A DNA stretch of 64,000 nucleotides from Molanna angustata (GCA_963576475.1 OY754980.1:23357434-23421433), one strand, 5' to 3'; shown: positions 28,186 to 39,529, counted from the first letter of the stretch. The notes: generated from the letters alone by a model not told the origin. Translations and numbers: made by a program.

Positions 28186-29154
28186 AACGCCTTAAATGGG
28201 CTTTTGCATAATTATAATATTAATAAATATATTTGTGAACAACGAAGTAAAATAACACAAACACTAACTATTCATAGACTTCAAACGTATGATAGCATAA
28301 TCTGGGAATGTCTATTCGATATACTGCTGCAATTCCAAATACGCCCAAAACTGATGGCAGAGATGCTGGATCTCTTTGAATTAAAAGTGCCGCCTTGAAT
28401 CTGTAGACCGTTAAAAGAGGGTAATCAGTGGCGCATTCGAACCAACGATTAACTGTACAAAATAATATACCAGGCTCCAAACATTTAGACACACTTAATG
28501 TTGTCCCGTGTTCCTAAAAGAATAATGGATGAGTTTTATAAAAAAAATAACTTACATACAATGGGGGCAAGTCTGATCAAACGGCGGAATCAATATCGAT
28601 TGTAATTAATCGTGAAAATTCAAAACATTCAATCAAAATATTTTTCTCTTGTTCAAAACGAATCAGAACATAATTAAGATACAGTCAAGATATAAAAAAA
28701 TACATATAACAATAAATATGTACATAATTTTACAATATTTATATTTTCTTTGATATCAAATTTTATATGTTGAATTTGCAGTCAAACAAAATTACCCATG
28801 TTAACTATAAGTACTTTTACAAAACTCGTAATTATACAAAAATAATGGTTCTTAAATATTACCTCTAAGCATGATAGGTACCTACCGAAAAAAAATGGAG
28901 AAACGTTACTGAAAAGTCGTGAATGGTTGAAATAATAGTTTATTCTAAATACATACTTAAACTTATATTTAAAAAAATACACGTGCAAGTGCACATAATA
29001 TATTTTAAATATCTTATGAACAACATATCCCAGACTGTGTAAGTCACGAGTCACGAAATACAATAGTATTGTTTATAATAAATATTTGAGGGTGAGACCT
29101 GGTTGGATGTTTTTGAGAACTGTAAATCAGGACTAAGTATAGTTAAAAGCTGGC
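28186..29154. other. Unassigned stretch
   Basis: Overlapping short ORFs at 28204-28398 (+) and 28268-28492 (-) lie in a less AT-rich patch. Neither has a motif I can name, so no gene is called. The rest is AT-rich without repeats noticed. Confidence 0.35.
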
Positions 29155-29843
29155 TTAAGAGGGCGACTGCTGCCAACGTACCTATTATTTCAATTTGATT
29201 TACCATCATTATTACTAAATAATCATTTTGAAAAAAATAACCTAGTTATTTTGGATATTAATAAACAGAAATATACCTTAACTTTTTGATTATGTTCTGT
29301 ATATATTCTTGTAGGAAAATAATAAGCATACCCCGATTTTAGATATTTATCTTAAATTTCTAAAAAAAATATAAGGTATAGAGCAATATTTTTTTTTAAA
29401 AATTAAAGAAGAACATAATACCTGGAAAAATATGATATGACGGTGCATTAACGCATCAGGTTAAGTAAATAAACCAAAAAAACTTTTATTACGCAATGGC
29501 GCTGAATGGAAAAGAAATGTTTTTTAAGTTTATTTACTAAACCTGAAGCATTCATGCAACGTCACATCATATTTTTCTAGATATTTTTGTCTTCTTTAAT
29601 TAAAAAAAATATATTACTCTACGCCTTATAGTTTATTAAAAATATATGATAAACGTTGAAAATCGGGGTATGCCATTATTTTTCTACAAGAATTTATACA
29701 GAACATTATCAATAAGTTAAGGTATATTTTTGTTTATTAATACCCAAACTATCTAAATTGTTTTTTTTAAACGATTTGATAAGAAATAATGATGGTATAT
29801 CAAATTGAAAAATAGGTACGTTGGCAGCAGTCCCCCCCCTTAA
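29155..29843. mobile_element. Fold-back MITE with TTAA target duplication, copy 1
   Basis: TTAA flanks the element at 29155-29158 and 29840-29843. The ends GAGGGCGACTGCTGCCAACG and the inverted CGTTGGCAGCAGTCCCCCCC open a palindrome that continues to the middle (near 29490), so the whole 681 bp can fold back. TTAA duplication fits piggyBac-type transposition. No transposase is encoded. Collinear with 51237-51916. Confidence 0.8.
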
Positions 29844-30892
29844 TCCAACTGTCGATTTGTTCAGGAGAACTTTGTTCTCTTAACATATCGACAATGTATC
29901 AAGCCAGAATACGCGAGAATTGTATGGAGTGGTCTACTTTTTTCACGGCTCTTCCAACTTTGAAGTCAAAAAACACCAACTTAGAGGCTTCGCAGCATAT
30001 ATGTTCAATACACGGATTTACTCAGAATTCGGAGTAGAACATTTCGTGTGTCTGTGTGTCTGTGTGTGTGTGTGTCTGTGTGTGTGTGTGTGTGTGTGTG
30101 TCTGTGTGTGTGTCCGTCCCCCCCTTATAACTTTTGATCCGCTCAATTTACAGAGCCCAAAATTTCAGAATATATAAACAGTTATAGGCCTACAAAACTT
30201 TTATACTCAGAATTTTGAATTTTTGTTTCAGTCAGGGGTTATCAACTTTTGAATTTTTATTTTATTTTTCCATATATCTCAGAAACTATAAAAGCTAGAA
30301 CGCTGAAAATTGGTACAAACATAGAAAAATAAAAAATCTCAAATTAATTTTTCAAAAAAATTCCAGGGTTTCTCAAACATTTTTTATTAAGAAAAATATT
30401 TTTTTTATGATAAATTTATGAGTTTAACTGCCTATATTTCCAAAACTTATACAATTATCGAAAAAAGCCGAAACACCCCAACTAGATAATTTAATTTTCT
30501 ATAAAAAATATTAACATTGTAGTAGAAGATCTCAATTTTTTTTAACAATTTTTTTAAAAATTGAATTTAGTGACGACATCGCTTCATACATTTTGTATGG
30601 CAGTCGCCTATACACAATACGTAAGAAGACTTAATAGTTTGATACTTCATCTCCAAACATATGTACATACCATCATGCTATTTTCATATTCTGGGTAGGA
30701 AAAAAGGAACTTCCTCCATACTATCCTATCTTGACATACATACCTACATAATATATGTTGTATAGAAAACAAAATATCTGAAAATATTCAATAATTTGTA
30801 TTTATGGGTTTATAGTTTGGTACATATTCTTCAACTATACATACTATCGCTATCGACAGTTGGATCTCATGTGTTACATGCAACTAGTAATA
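29844..30892 (+). mobile_element. Family A TIR element, longest copy
   Basis: Begins TCCAACTGTCGATTTGTTC directly after the TTAA of the MITE and ends CTATCGACAGTTGGATCTCA plus about 25 bp conserved in three copies. The terminal hairpin (GAGAACTTTGTTCTC core) and a TG-rich microsatellite at 30045-30112 are internal. The Gypsy element has inserted just beyond its right end. Confidence 0.65.
30045..30112. repeat. TG microsatellite
   Basis: TGTGTG interspersed with TGTCTG. A Cys-Val repeat ORF here is an artefact of the microsatellite. Confidence 0.9.
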
Positions 30893-30896
30893 ACAT

Positions 30897-31450
30897 TTTA
30901 CCCTTTTTAGGTGTACTCTCGTCACCTGTTTGGCTTTGGGCCCTCGGGATACCAAGTTACCTGATCTTGGTTACCGAGGACTGGGTTGTGCTGCCGATCA
31001 AGTTAGATAACCTGTCGGTGGTCACCCAGGATAGGCTATGCCGGTCTATATAGGCTTTAGGTATTTCAACCTGTTTGCCTATCCCCAAGCGAAGGTATTG
31101 TAATGACTGTGTAGGTACTTACCTAACACAGCACTACGTACATATAGATATTTAATATTACAGTAAAACACAGGTAATTAGATGGCAGAAATCAAAAGAT
31201 AATTGGTACAATTACTTACATGAAGTTATTTGGATAAGTGACTCTAATACATTGATAATAGTTGACTTAATAAATATTTATATTTTAAATAAGAATAATA
31301 TACGATGATTACGCGGATTGAAAACTATGGGGTCGCAAGGACAGCGCGACCGCGACAACTGGAACAGGGTAGATCGAATGAACGCTCCCGGTCTGAGGCG
31401 TCTTTATATAGGGCTGAATCGTCCGGATTCAGACACTAGCGCGCGCCATA
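30897..31450 (-). repeat. 3' LTR of the Gypsy element
   Basis: 554 bp, in plus orientation TTTACCCTTTTTAGG to GCGCGCCATA. Matches 38799-39355 except for a missing TAA near 31260 and a few single-base changes. If the LTR is taken to start with TG, three more bases (to 31453) belong to it; the flanking ACAT favours the boundary given. Confidence 0.82.
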
Positions 31451-31463
31451 TCACCCCCTTTCC
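31451..31463 (-). other. Polypurine tract of the Gypsy element
   Basis: On the - strand GGAAAGGGGG followed by TGA and then TATGGCG of the LTR. Confidence 0.7.
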
Positions 31464-32175
31464 AGTCGATTCGACGATATCCTTGCTTCCCCTATAGTCC
31501 TTACAGCATTCTGTAACAATGGAAAAATTTTTTAAAACATTTGTTGATTCGACATGAGGAAAAATTAAGTTTTTTTTTTATTTTGGCATGAGATAAAAAA
31601 TATTTCTTTGGTTTGGTTTAAATACAAATGTTTCTTTGTTATGTTGACATAATAATGGAAAAAATATAGCATACTTTCATGCTGTATGAGTTTTCCAATA
31701 CAATTTTAATTCTTTATAATTACATTCCTTGGTATCAAAAAATAAATAAATTAACTAGTTATTACTTCTGAGTTGGTTTTCATATAGGTACATAAAATTT
31801 AAATTAATAACTCTTTACTTCTGAGTTTATAAGTACTTAGTTTTACATATTACATTATACACAAAATTTTAAATAATTACTCATTACTTATGAGTTTGTA
31901 AGTACTTAGTTTTACATATTACATTATACACAAAATTTTAAATAATTACTCATTACTTATGAGCTTGTAAGTGATTTTTTTTACATATTAAATTATACAC
32001 AATATTTTAATTAATTATATTATTTTATTCAATGCACTTTTCTGTGAGGTGCTACAAATTGAATAAAAGAGTTATATTATATTATAACGAATGCACTTTG
32101 TGTTACATATTTTACATAAATTACAAATATTTTCATAGATATATGAAAAGAAAAAAAAAATATAAGTTACTTAAC
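31464..32175 (-). other. 3' untranslated region of the Gypsy element
   Basis: AT-rich, without an envelope-like frame. A direct repeat of about 70 bp is visible at about 31830-31900 and 31900-31970 (TTTACATATTACATTATACA, ATTACTCATTACTTATGAG). Confidence 0.65.
31830..31995. repeat. About 72-bp tandem repeat in the Gypsy 3' region
   Basis: Blocks TAAGTACTTAGTTTTACATA and ATTACTCATTACTTATGAGY recur with a period of roughly 72 bp over two to three increasingly divergent copies. Confidence 0.7.
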
Positions 32176-32613
32176 TTAAAAAAATCTGTAGCTTGTGAAT
32201 CTTTCAGGGAAGTACACTCTTCTTCCAGCTCTGGTGGTTGTGTGTGATTGCTGTGATGAAGTGGTTTCTGACGTAGTGGCGTTGTTAGTCTGCGGAATAG
32301 ACATCCTTCTCTGCTCTGGGGAAGTGGCTTGTCTGTTGTTCATCTCATCGCAGGGGTCCATACTCTCATTTAGGAAGAAGGCTGGCTTTAGACGATCTAA
32401 TGAAATTTTTCTGCTCTTTCCCTTGATATTTATAGTGGCTGTTTTATCATCCCTCTCTTGCACTAAGTAAGGTCCATCATAAGGTTTCTGAAGAGGGCGT
32501 CTCACTGCGTCGTTTCTTAGGAAGACGTATTTTGTCTGGTTCATCTGCTTGTGCACGAATGTTTTTAATCTGCTATGATTTGAGATTGGAATGGGGCGAA
32601 TTTTTGACATCAT
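32176..32613 (-). pseudogene. pol: Gypsy pol, integrase C-terminal segment
   Basis: Contains YDGPYLVQERDDKTATI and RKISLDRLKPAF, the GPY/F-type module found at the C-terminus of Gypsy integrases, thought to aid chromatin or DNA binding. It then runs into a Ser/Thr/Gln-rich tail to the stop. The frame differs from that of the preceding integrase core (32573-33070); the shift lies at about 32640-32655, where PGG and [12 protein letters not shown] fall in different frames. Confidence 0.8.
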
Positions 32614-33070
32614 TGTTTGTAGTCTCTGTCCATAGGTGTCTGGTTCCGCCAGGTAAAAAATCGCCAGGTAATCTGAGTGTTGTACCGTAGGTCATCTCTG
32701 CGGGCGTGTAACTTGATCCTTCCTTGATTACTGCGCGGAGACCTAGGAGTATCATTGGTAGTGACGTCGACCATGACGTATTACCTACTGCCATTATTGA
32801 ACTTTTTAACGTGCGGTGCCATCGTTCAATCATTCCATTGCACTGTGGATGGTATGCGGTAGTTCTATTATGTATTATGCCCAATTTACTTGTAAGCTTT
32901 TTGAATAGGGAGCTTTCGAACTGGCGGCCTTGATCTGTTGTTATCGAGGTGGGAACGCCAAAACGAGAAATCCATGAATACATGAGGGCGTCTGCTACTG
33001 TTTCTGCAGTCATATCTTTTAGTGGCACTGCTTCTGGCCATCTGGTGTATCGGTCGATTATTGTTAGCAT
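32573..33070 (-). pseudogene. pol: Gypsy pol, integrase core segment
   Basis: Reads [28 protein letters not shown] and [17 protein letters not shown]. With the Asp in HLDLLGP of the previous segment, these give the D,D(35)E triad: exactly 35 residues separate the Asp of TTDQG and the Glu of GMIERW. This core joins element DNA to the target. A TAA at about 33075-33077 separates it in frame from the upstream segment (…PPSGD, stop, TYMLTIID), a simple nonsense change. Its own last 22 or so residues are out of frame relative to the true continuation. Confidence 0.85.
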
Positions 33071-33076
33071 ATATGT

Positions 33077-34090
33077 TTAATCTCCGGACGGTGGTAACGG
33101 TCCTAAGAGATCTAAATGAATGTTTTTAAATCTTCCATCTGTTTGTTGAAATTCTTTTAAAGATGTGACGGTGTGTCTGTGGATTTTCGACGTTTGACAT
33201 TCTATGCAATTATTTATGATGTTTTTGACAGTTTTATCAATATTGGGCCAAACGTATCTCTGCTTTATCATTTTTGAAGTTGCTTTTGCTCCGGGGTGAC
33301 TTATTTTATGTGTCGCCAAAATGACTTCTTCTCTCATGCTGGCCGGTACGTACGGACGTACTGTATTATTAGATATGTCGCACCATAACATTTTAGTAGT
33401 TCCCGGTATTAAAATTTTCTTCAGCGTTAACGATGATTTTTCTTGAATTTTCCTAAATTCTTTATCACTGATTTGTTCTGTCGCCATTTTTCGGTAATCT
33501 ATATTTGATGGGATCTCTATTTCTTCGACTCTTGACAATGTGTCGGCGACTACGTTATCTTCGCCTGATACGTGTAGGATATTCGTGGTAAATTGGCTAA
33601 TGTAGTCAAGCTGCCTCTCTTGTCTTGGAGAGTTGAGTTTGACTTTTGTGAAGGCGAAAATTAATGGTTTATGGTCCGTTATTATACAAAAATTTCTTCC
33701 TTCAATCTGTGATCTGAAATATTTTATTGCTTCATATATGGCAGTTAATTCTCTGTCGTAAGTGCTGTACTTGACTTGCGCATTGTTAAACTTTTTCGAA
33801 AAAAAAGATATCGGCTGCCAATCATTATTTTTCTTTTGTTGCAGGGCCGCGCCCATGGCGTTGTCGGATGCGTCGACCATTATTGACATTTCTGCTGAAG
33901 GGTTTATATGCGTGAGGAGTGCTGCTTGTACTAAGTCTTGTTTGCATTTTTCGAATGCGTTGCGTAACTCTTCTGTCCATGCTAGTTTTCTTTTGTCGTT
34001 TTTGCTGTATCCTTTGAGCTGATTGAATAATATTTGCTGCGTTTCTGCTGCGTTGGGTAAAAATTTTCGGTAGAAATTTAACATACCCAT
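33077..34090 (-). pseudogene. pol: Gypsy pol, RNase H and integrase N-terminal segment
   Basis: Opens with MGMLNFYRKFLPNA (RT thumb/connection), followed by RNase H motifs IMVDASDNAMGAALQQ (Asp), YDRELTAIYEAIKYF (Glu) and ITDHKPL (Asp). Then the integrase zinc finger HKISH...CIEC (H-H-C-C) and the first catalytic Asp in HLDLLGPLPP. It ends at an in-frame TAA. The start does not correspond to a true initiation site: a 1-nt frame change near 34105-34120 breaks continuity with the RT segment. Confidence 0.87.
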
Positions 34091-35367
34091 TAATCTTCTG
34101 AGTCCCTTGGCATCCTAAGTGGGTCAATTCTTGTTATTGCCTCGATTTTTTCTGGGATTGGGGTGCTTCCGTATTTGTTTATTTTATAACCGAGAAAGTT
34201 GACTTCTTCCACGCCTAACTGGCATTTGTTTTGGTTAATGATGAGACCATTCTCAGATAGTCTTTTGAACAATATGTCTATATGCTTTTCATGCTCTTCT
34301 AAATTTTTTGAGGCGACCAGAATGTCATCTATATACGAGAAGACAAATTCTAGGTCCCTTGTGATGTTATGAAGATACCTCTGGAAGCTTTGTGCTGCAT
34401 TTGATAATCCAGGTTGCATTTTTGTGAACTCAAATAATCCAAATGGAGTTATTAAAGCTGTTTTCGGAATGTCTTCTTCCTCCATCTTAACTTGATTGTA
34501 AGCCCTAGCCAAATCAATTTTGCTGAATATCGTTGATCCGTGGAGCTTATGTGAAAAGTCCTGGAGTTGTGGTATCGGATACTTGTCCGGCTTGGTAATT
34601 GAATTCAGTCGTCTGTAGTCTCCACACATTCTGTAGTTTCCATCTGGTTTCTTAACCATGTGAAGTGGGCTTGACCAATTGCTCTTTGAGGGTCTGCATA
34701 TGCCTTGCTCGACCATGTATGCAAACTCTTTTTTTGCTATCTCTAGTTGCATCGGGTTTAATCTTCTCACTTTTGATGTGACAGGCGGTCCTCTTGTTTG
34801 AATGTGGTGTGTTACGTTGTGTTTCGTTTCATTTGGTGTCATGTTTGCTCTCGTCAGATTCGGATATTTTTGTAAAATTGTTTTAAATTTTAATGTTGCT
34901 TGCACCGTTGCTATGTCTATGACTGATGTCTTGTACATGAATCCTCTTGTTGTTATACCTGTTGTTTTATCTATTAACAGTTTTCTTTTTAAATCAACTA
35001 AAATATCATAATTTGTAAGGAAGTCCGCTCCGATAATTGGCTTTGTTACATCGGCTATTACAAACTTCCATTTATGATTTCTGCGAAGCCCGAGATTTAG
35101 ATTTATAACTTTATGACCGTATGTTGGTATCATTGTTCCGTTTGCGGCGTATATTGGAGTGCTGATGCTGTCTGTAGAGATCGTTGCTTTGTCACTTTTG
35201 TGATATCTCGGTATTATACTGATCTCAGCACCAGTATCGATTAAATATTTGACGCCGGTGACTATATCTGGCATGAAGAGACGATGTTTCATTTGCGACA
35301 GTGTTGTCTCGCACACCTGTCGCAGTTTTAGTTTTCCGGAAGATTGAAAGTGCAGGGTAGTTGACAA
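34090..35367 (-). pseudogene. pol: Gypsy pol, protease and reverse transcriptase segment
   Basis: The protease site is LIDTGAEISIIPRY (about residue 43). RT motifs are CRPSKSNWSSPLHMVKKPDG, CGDYRRLN, FSKIDLARAYNQV, FTKMQPGLSNAAQSFQR, YIDDILVAS (about residue 350) and FLGYKINKYGS. The usual MPFGL is MQPGL here. The frame begins as TTG after an upstream stop near 35383 and overlaps the end of gag by roughly 50 bases in the -1 frame, so expression would need a -1 shift; GGAAAAC just before the gag stop is a possible but non-canonical slip site. The frame is lost after PEKIEAITRIDPL, about 30 codons before RNase H. Confidence 0.87.
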
Positions 35368-36299
35368 TATCTTGCGTTACTTCCAAATCTTTGATGTGGT
35401 ATGCATATATCTTCCTTCTTGTTGTGATTATTATTATTAGGCATATAATTTTTATTATTATTATTTTTATAATTTCGATTATTATTTTGTCGGTTGTGAT
35501 AAGAATTATTATTATAATTATTATGACGGTTTCTACTAGACGATCTTGATCTGGAACGTTCTCTTTCTTGATTAATATAAAATGGTCTTGATTGCCTTTG
35601 CTGAAGTTCTAGTCCTAATATTTTGTCAGTCAAAATTTTAATTTGCTGCTGCATTCCAATAAGAAGTTGAACTGTGTTTGGATCGTTATGTGCATGGTTA
35701 TTCATTGAAGATGTAGATGGTAAATTTATCGATTGTATTTTAGCTCTATTGTTCACCTCCATAATTCTGTCTGCTGTAGTTGCGATTATCATAATGTCGT
35801 CAGTATTAATTGCTGTGATGATTTCTTGAATTCTATGCGGAAGTCTCTCTATCCAAAGTCTTTTGATGAGTGCGTCGTTGTTTAATGTTGGTCCTGCGAG
35901 ATTTTTCATTTTTCTTAATAGTTCCGATGGTGTGTTATCTCCCAATTGCATCCCGTGTAGTAGATGTGTGAGTCTTTTTTCTTCCGATTCTTGTAGACGG
36001 TTCAATAATGTTAATTTTAGATTTTTGTAGCGCTCTGTACTTGGTGGAAATTGAATAATATCTGCGACGCAAGACATGGTTTCAGGATCCAATGCTGCTA
36101 AAACATGATTATACTTCGATTCGTCTTTTGTGATTCTCGCGTTCGCGAATTGCGCTTCTATCGTAAAAAACCATAAGTGGATTTTCTCTCTCCATACGTA
36201 TGGTAGTTTGAGGTTCGCTGAAGATATTTCGTTTCCTGTTTCTTGTGATGTCTGATGTAGATTATCTTGATCCATAATGCTTAATTTATCGTAGGACAT
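35328..36299 (-). CDS. gag: Gypsy gag polyprotein (CHCC type)
   Basis: Starts at the ATG at 36297-36299 (MSYDKLSIMDQDN); the three codons upstream begin with TTG and are not needed. The N-terminal half (VWREKIHLWFFTIEAQF, HVLAALDPETMSCVADII, RLTHLLHGMQLGD) is the capsid-like region common in insect Gypsy gags. A basic, Asn-rich stretch (about residues 230-295) precedes CIPHQRFGSNARYCQLPC, a CX2HX9CX3C knuckle of the kind reported for the CsRn1 clade, unlike the usual CCHC. Gag packages the element RNA. The frame is intact at about 323 codons and ends ...NLPEN. It overlaps pol. Confidence 0.88.
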   Translation of the reverse strand: MSYDKLSIMDQDNLHQTSQETGNEISSANLKLPYVWREKIHLWFFTIEAQFANARITKDESKYNHVLAALDPETMSCVADIIQFPPSTERYKNLKLTLLNRLQESEEKRLTHLLHGMQLGDNTPSELLRKMKNLAGPTLNNDALIKRLWIERLPHRIQEIITAINTDDIMIIATTADRIMEVNNRAKIQSINLPSTSSMNNHAHNDPNTVQLLIGMQQQIKILTDKILGLELQQRQSRPFYINQERERSRSRSSSRNRHNNYNNNSYHNRQNNNRNYKNNNNKNYMPNNNNHNKKEDICIPHQRFGSNARYCQLPCTFNLPEN

Positions 36300-38789
36300 T
36301 GTATACAATTTTATTTAAATTTAAATTTTTATTATTTGTAGACGATTGTATTTGTTAATTAACTAAGTTGCTTTCAATTAATGTTTGAAATTGCTTGATG
36401 AAATAATGTTTGATCAATTTAGAAATGAATTTGTAAAAAAAAATTTTTGAATCATAAAAAAAAAATTTTGAATCTTAAAAAAATTTGAATCTAAAAAAAA
36501 TTTGAATCTTAAAAAAAATTCAATATTAAAGAAGTTTTGAATCTTAAAAATGTTTTAAATCTTAAAAATGTTTTAATTAAATTTATAAATGTTCAAGTTT
36601 CTTTTGTTTCTTTTCTTTTAATTTAAGAAGAATAAAATTTGTTTTATAATTATTTATCCGCGTTTAGAAAAATTTTTTTTTTTTGAAGTTCTATTTGTGC
36701 TTGAAGTGCGATGTTTTGTTTCTTGTTGCCGTTGATTAAGTTGATATTGGTTAAATATTATATCTTTTTAAAATATTATAAGTTTAAAATCTGAAATAAA
36801 GTTACAAGTTATTACAGAAAATAAATAATATTAAATAATATAATGTTGTTTGTGCAACTCCGGGTATTAATGCTAGATGACAATATTATTTCCGTTACGA
36901 GATTCGCGGCGAGTTAACTGACGTTCGGGATACGGTTTCTCGCTTTGCGGGATTAGTTATTTCGGGAATGCAGTGGCGTCCGAAATATTGTTGCGATGTT
37001 ATTTATTTTACGATTAATTTAAAATAAATTTGTTTGGACACGAATTAATGAATATGATTTTAAGTTTTTATAAATATTCTGATGTTTGATAAGATGATTA
37101 TGTTGTAACTTTTCAAAGTTAGTTAGGTATTTAATATTATTTATTAAATTATACCCTTGGTTTTAACAAAAATGGCTTAAATAAAATATTATTTTTCAAA
37201 TGGTTTTTTTTACAATATATAAGTAGATATTCTCACTTTGTTGCTAAAAATGTTATTGTGTTATTTTTTTAAATGCAAAATAATATATTTTTGTTTGGTT
37301 TTATTATTGTATATTATGCGCGTCACTGGCAAAATTGTTGTTCGGTTATTTCCGATGGGTATTTTTTTTATCACGCGGAATAATATTACGCTTGGTGACA
37401 ATTTTCGGCAGTATTTTTACTACACACAATAATAAATTATGATTTGATAAATATTTCAAAATTTAATTCTACCCGAATTCTTGGTAGATATCAAAATATC
37501 ATGATAATAATTTATGCGAACGCAAAAATAATATCACCTTGATAATAGGTATTTTTGTTACACGATTTTGATATGATTGTTAAATGTGCTAGATTTCTCG
37601 TTACCTTCTATTCGGTTATAATTTTAGACAAACAACATATATTTAAAAAATAGTATTATATTCCTTTTTTTTGTAGGTATTTTTATTAAAATGCCTCTAC
37701 AATTTTCCAATAAAAAATGCGTCTATTATTAATTTTTTTAAAAAATCATCAATGATTTTACTTTAGATTGTGCACTGATTTTATATATTTTTTTACTAAT
37801 TTTGGCAATAATTTTACATATTTTTAACTATTTTTTTTAGCAATGATTTTACATATATATATTTTACAATGAAATTACTATATTTTTTACTGCACAACTG
37901 AATATTATTATAAAAATTATTATTTTACTTAACTTTTTGTAGAATTCTTGCTTCTCTGGCATGTAATTTTTTATTTTTACTTCGTTTCCAACTTCCTTGG
38001 TTTTTTTGGGTATTATTTTTTTTCGTCTAGTTTACTTGTTTTGTTTGGTTTGTCTCGTTTCATGAAAAAAAATAACATATATTATTAATAAACATATACA
38101 TTTATATCTAAAAGAAATATCAGTTATGATACAAAAGTATTCAACAATAATAGGGTTATATTACATATTTATATATGTCGCTTTTTATAATTAAATTTAC
38201 ATGTATTTATTTATATAACTATTTCGAAGCATTTTTTAAAATTAATACGCTTCACACGGGGTTTGCGTAGGTATTATATTACATTAAATTAAATACAAAA
38301 AAATACGATTACTTCAGAATGCGTATAGAGTTACCCGTGGGATTCGATCTAGCCAGTCCTTTTTAACGACAAATTCAATTATTTTTTAATTTCTGGCTAC
38401 CTGTTATGATTAATTCTTTAAAAAAAAAATATATATATTATTTGTGAAATTATATGGGTAGATTATTAATGCACAAAATTATTTTGTTCCTTTTAACAAT
38501 TTACCGGTTACAATAATTATCACAAATTGAGCACGTTTACTTGGCAACAAAAATATTTATAAAATAATCCAATTTAATACAAAAATATTACACGAAATAA
38601 TGCAATTTTTAAAATAATACATGGGGCTTACCAGTTTAAAACCTTTATTTTTTTATGTTAGATTATATGCTCAAATACAATTTCGGTGGTTACCAGTTTA
38701 CTGATTGGTAACCATTGTGTTTTACTTCACGTTTTTGGTTTACCAGATTACTTGTTGGTAACCAATTGTGATCAAATTCACGTGTTTTG
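36300..38789 (-). other. Long leader (5' UTR) of the Gypsy element
   Basis: About 2.5 kb of AT-rich sequence between the primer-binding site and gag with no convincing ORF. Contains a row of TTTTGAATCTTAAAAA-type degenerate repeats at 36440-36600 and, next to the primer site, a 51-bp duplication. Confidence 0.75.
36440..36600. repeat. Degenerate short tandem repeat TTGAATCTTAAAAA
   Basis: Seven to eight imperfect units of about 18 bp containing TTTGAATCWTAAAAAAA in the Gypsy leader. Confidence 0.7.
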
Positions 38790-38802
38790 GGTCACCAGTT
38801 TA
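38671..38802 (-). repeat. 51-bp tandem repeats overlapping the primer-binding site
   Basis: Units at 38701-38750 and 38751-38802, and a partial one at 38671-38700, share TTGGTAACCA, TTCACGT, TTTTGG and a GGKYACCAGTTTA end. The last unit contains the real primer-binding site; the others carry altered versions (GGTTACCA, GTTTACCA). GGTTACCA/TGGTAACC pairs can form hairpins at 38688-38713 and 38738-38763. Confidence 0.7.
38790..38797 (-). other. Primer-binding site of the Gypsy element (tRNA-Trp type)
   Basis: On the - strand TGGTGACCC begins one base after the LTR. It matches the complement of the tRNA-Trp 3' end (GGGUCACCA); ACGTGA and TTTGA follow in the same order as in that tRNA's complement, with small insertions. 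Confidence 0.65.
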
Positions 38803-39355
38803 CCCTTTTTAGGTGTATTCTCGTCACCTGTTTGGCTTTGGGCCCTCGGGATACCAAGTTACCTGATCTTGGTTACCGAGGACTGGGTTGTGCTGCCGAT
38901 CAAGTTAGATAACCTGTCGGTGGTCACCCAGGATAGGCTATGCCGGTCTATATAGGCTTTAGGTATTTCAACCTGTTTGCCTATCCCCAAGCGAAGGTAT
39001 TGTAATGACTGTGTAGGTACTTACCTAACACAGCACTACGTACATATAGATATTTAATATTACAGTAAAACACAGGTAATTAGATGGCAGAAATCAAAAG
39101 ATAATTGGTACAATTACTTACATGAATTTATTTGGATAAGTGACTCTAATACATTGATAATAAGAGTTGACTTAATAAATATTTATATTTTAAATTAGAA
39201 TAATATACGATGATTACGCGGATTGAAAACTATGGGGTCGCAAGGACAGCGCGACCGCGACAACTGGAACAGGGTAGATCGAATGAACGCTCCCGGTCTG
39301 AGGCGTCTTTATATAGGGCTGAATCGTCCGGATTCAGACACTAGCGGGCGCCATA
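38799..39355 (-). repeat. 5' LTR of the Gypsy element
   Basis: 557 bp; see 30897-31450. An ORF across its end is incidental. Confidence 0.82.
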
Positions 39356-39359
39356 ACAT

Positions 39360-39529
39360 CTTCACCTTGAACGCATCAAAAACTAAGTGTGTTACATTCA
39401 GCGTAGGTAAGTTCTATACGAAAATTTGAAATTGGGATCGGATTCGAGTTTCAAGAGTAAGGCTACAGCTTCTTGAACAATGGAATTGCTAGACCTCCAC
39501 ATTCTTATTCTTGTAATAGCTATATACAT
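39360..39529 (+). pseudogene. Possible LINE RT scrap
   Basis: The frame from about 39363 reads FTLNASKTKCVTFSVGK, like the palm-thumb junction LN-KT--F of non-LTR RTs. Nothing else of the element remains. The Gypsy element inserted directly at its left edge. Confidence 0.35.

Larger units (their letters stand above)
30893..39359 (-). mobile_element. Gypsy-group LTR retrotransposon, CsRn1-like, inactivated
   Basis: Complete layout on the - strand: 5' LTR (38799-39355), primer-binding site, a leader of about 2.5 kb, gag, protease-RT-RNase H-integrase, polypurine tract, 3' LTR (30897-31450). ACAT at 30893-30896 and 39356-39359 is the probable 4-bp target duplication. The gag CX2HX9CX3C motif and a tRNA-Trp type primer site are traits described for the CsRn1 clade. 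No envelope-like ORF follows integrase. The pol region has two frame changes and one nonsense codon, so the copy cannot make its enzymes, although its LTRs remain very similar (a 3-bp indel and a few substitutions). Confidence 0.88.

Noticed and set aside
28204..28492. Overlapping ORFs on both strands as a gene
   Set aside because: No family could be recognised and opposing frames are equally open; not enough evidence for a call.
29920..30177. 85-codon ORF with Cys-Val repeats
   Set aside because: Produced by the TG microsatellite of family A.
31464..32175. Envelope gene downstream of Gypsy integrase
   Set aside because: No open frame, signal peptide or membrane segment is present between integrase and the polypurine tract.
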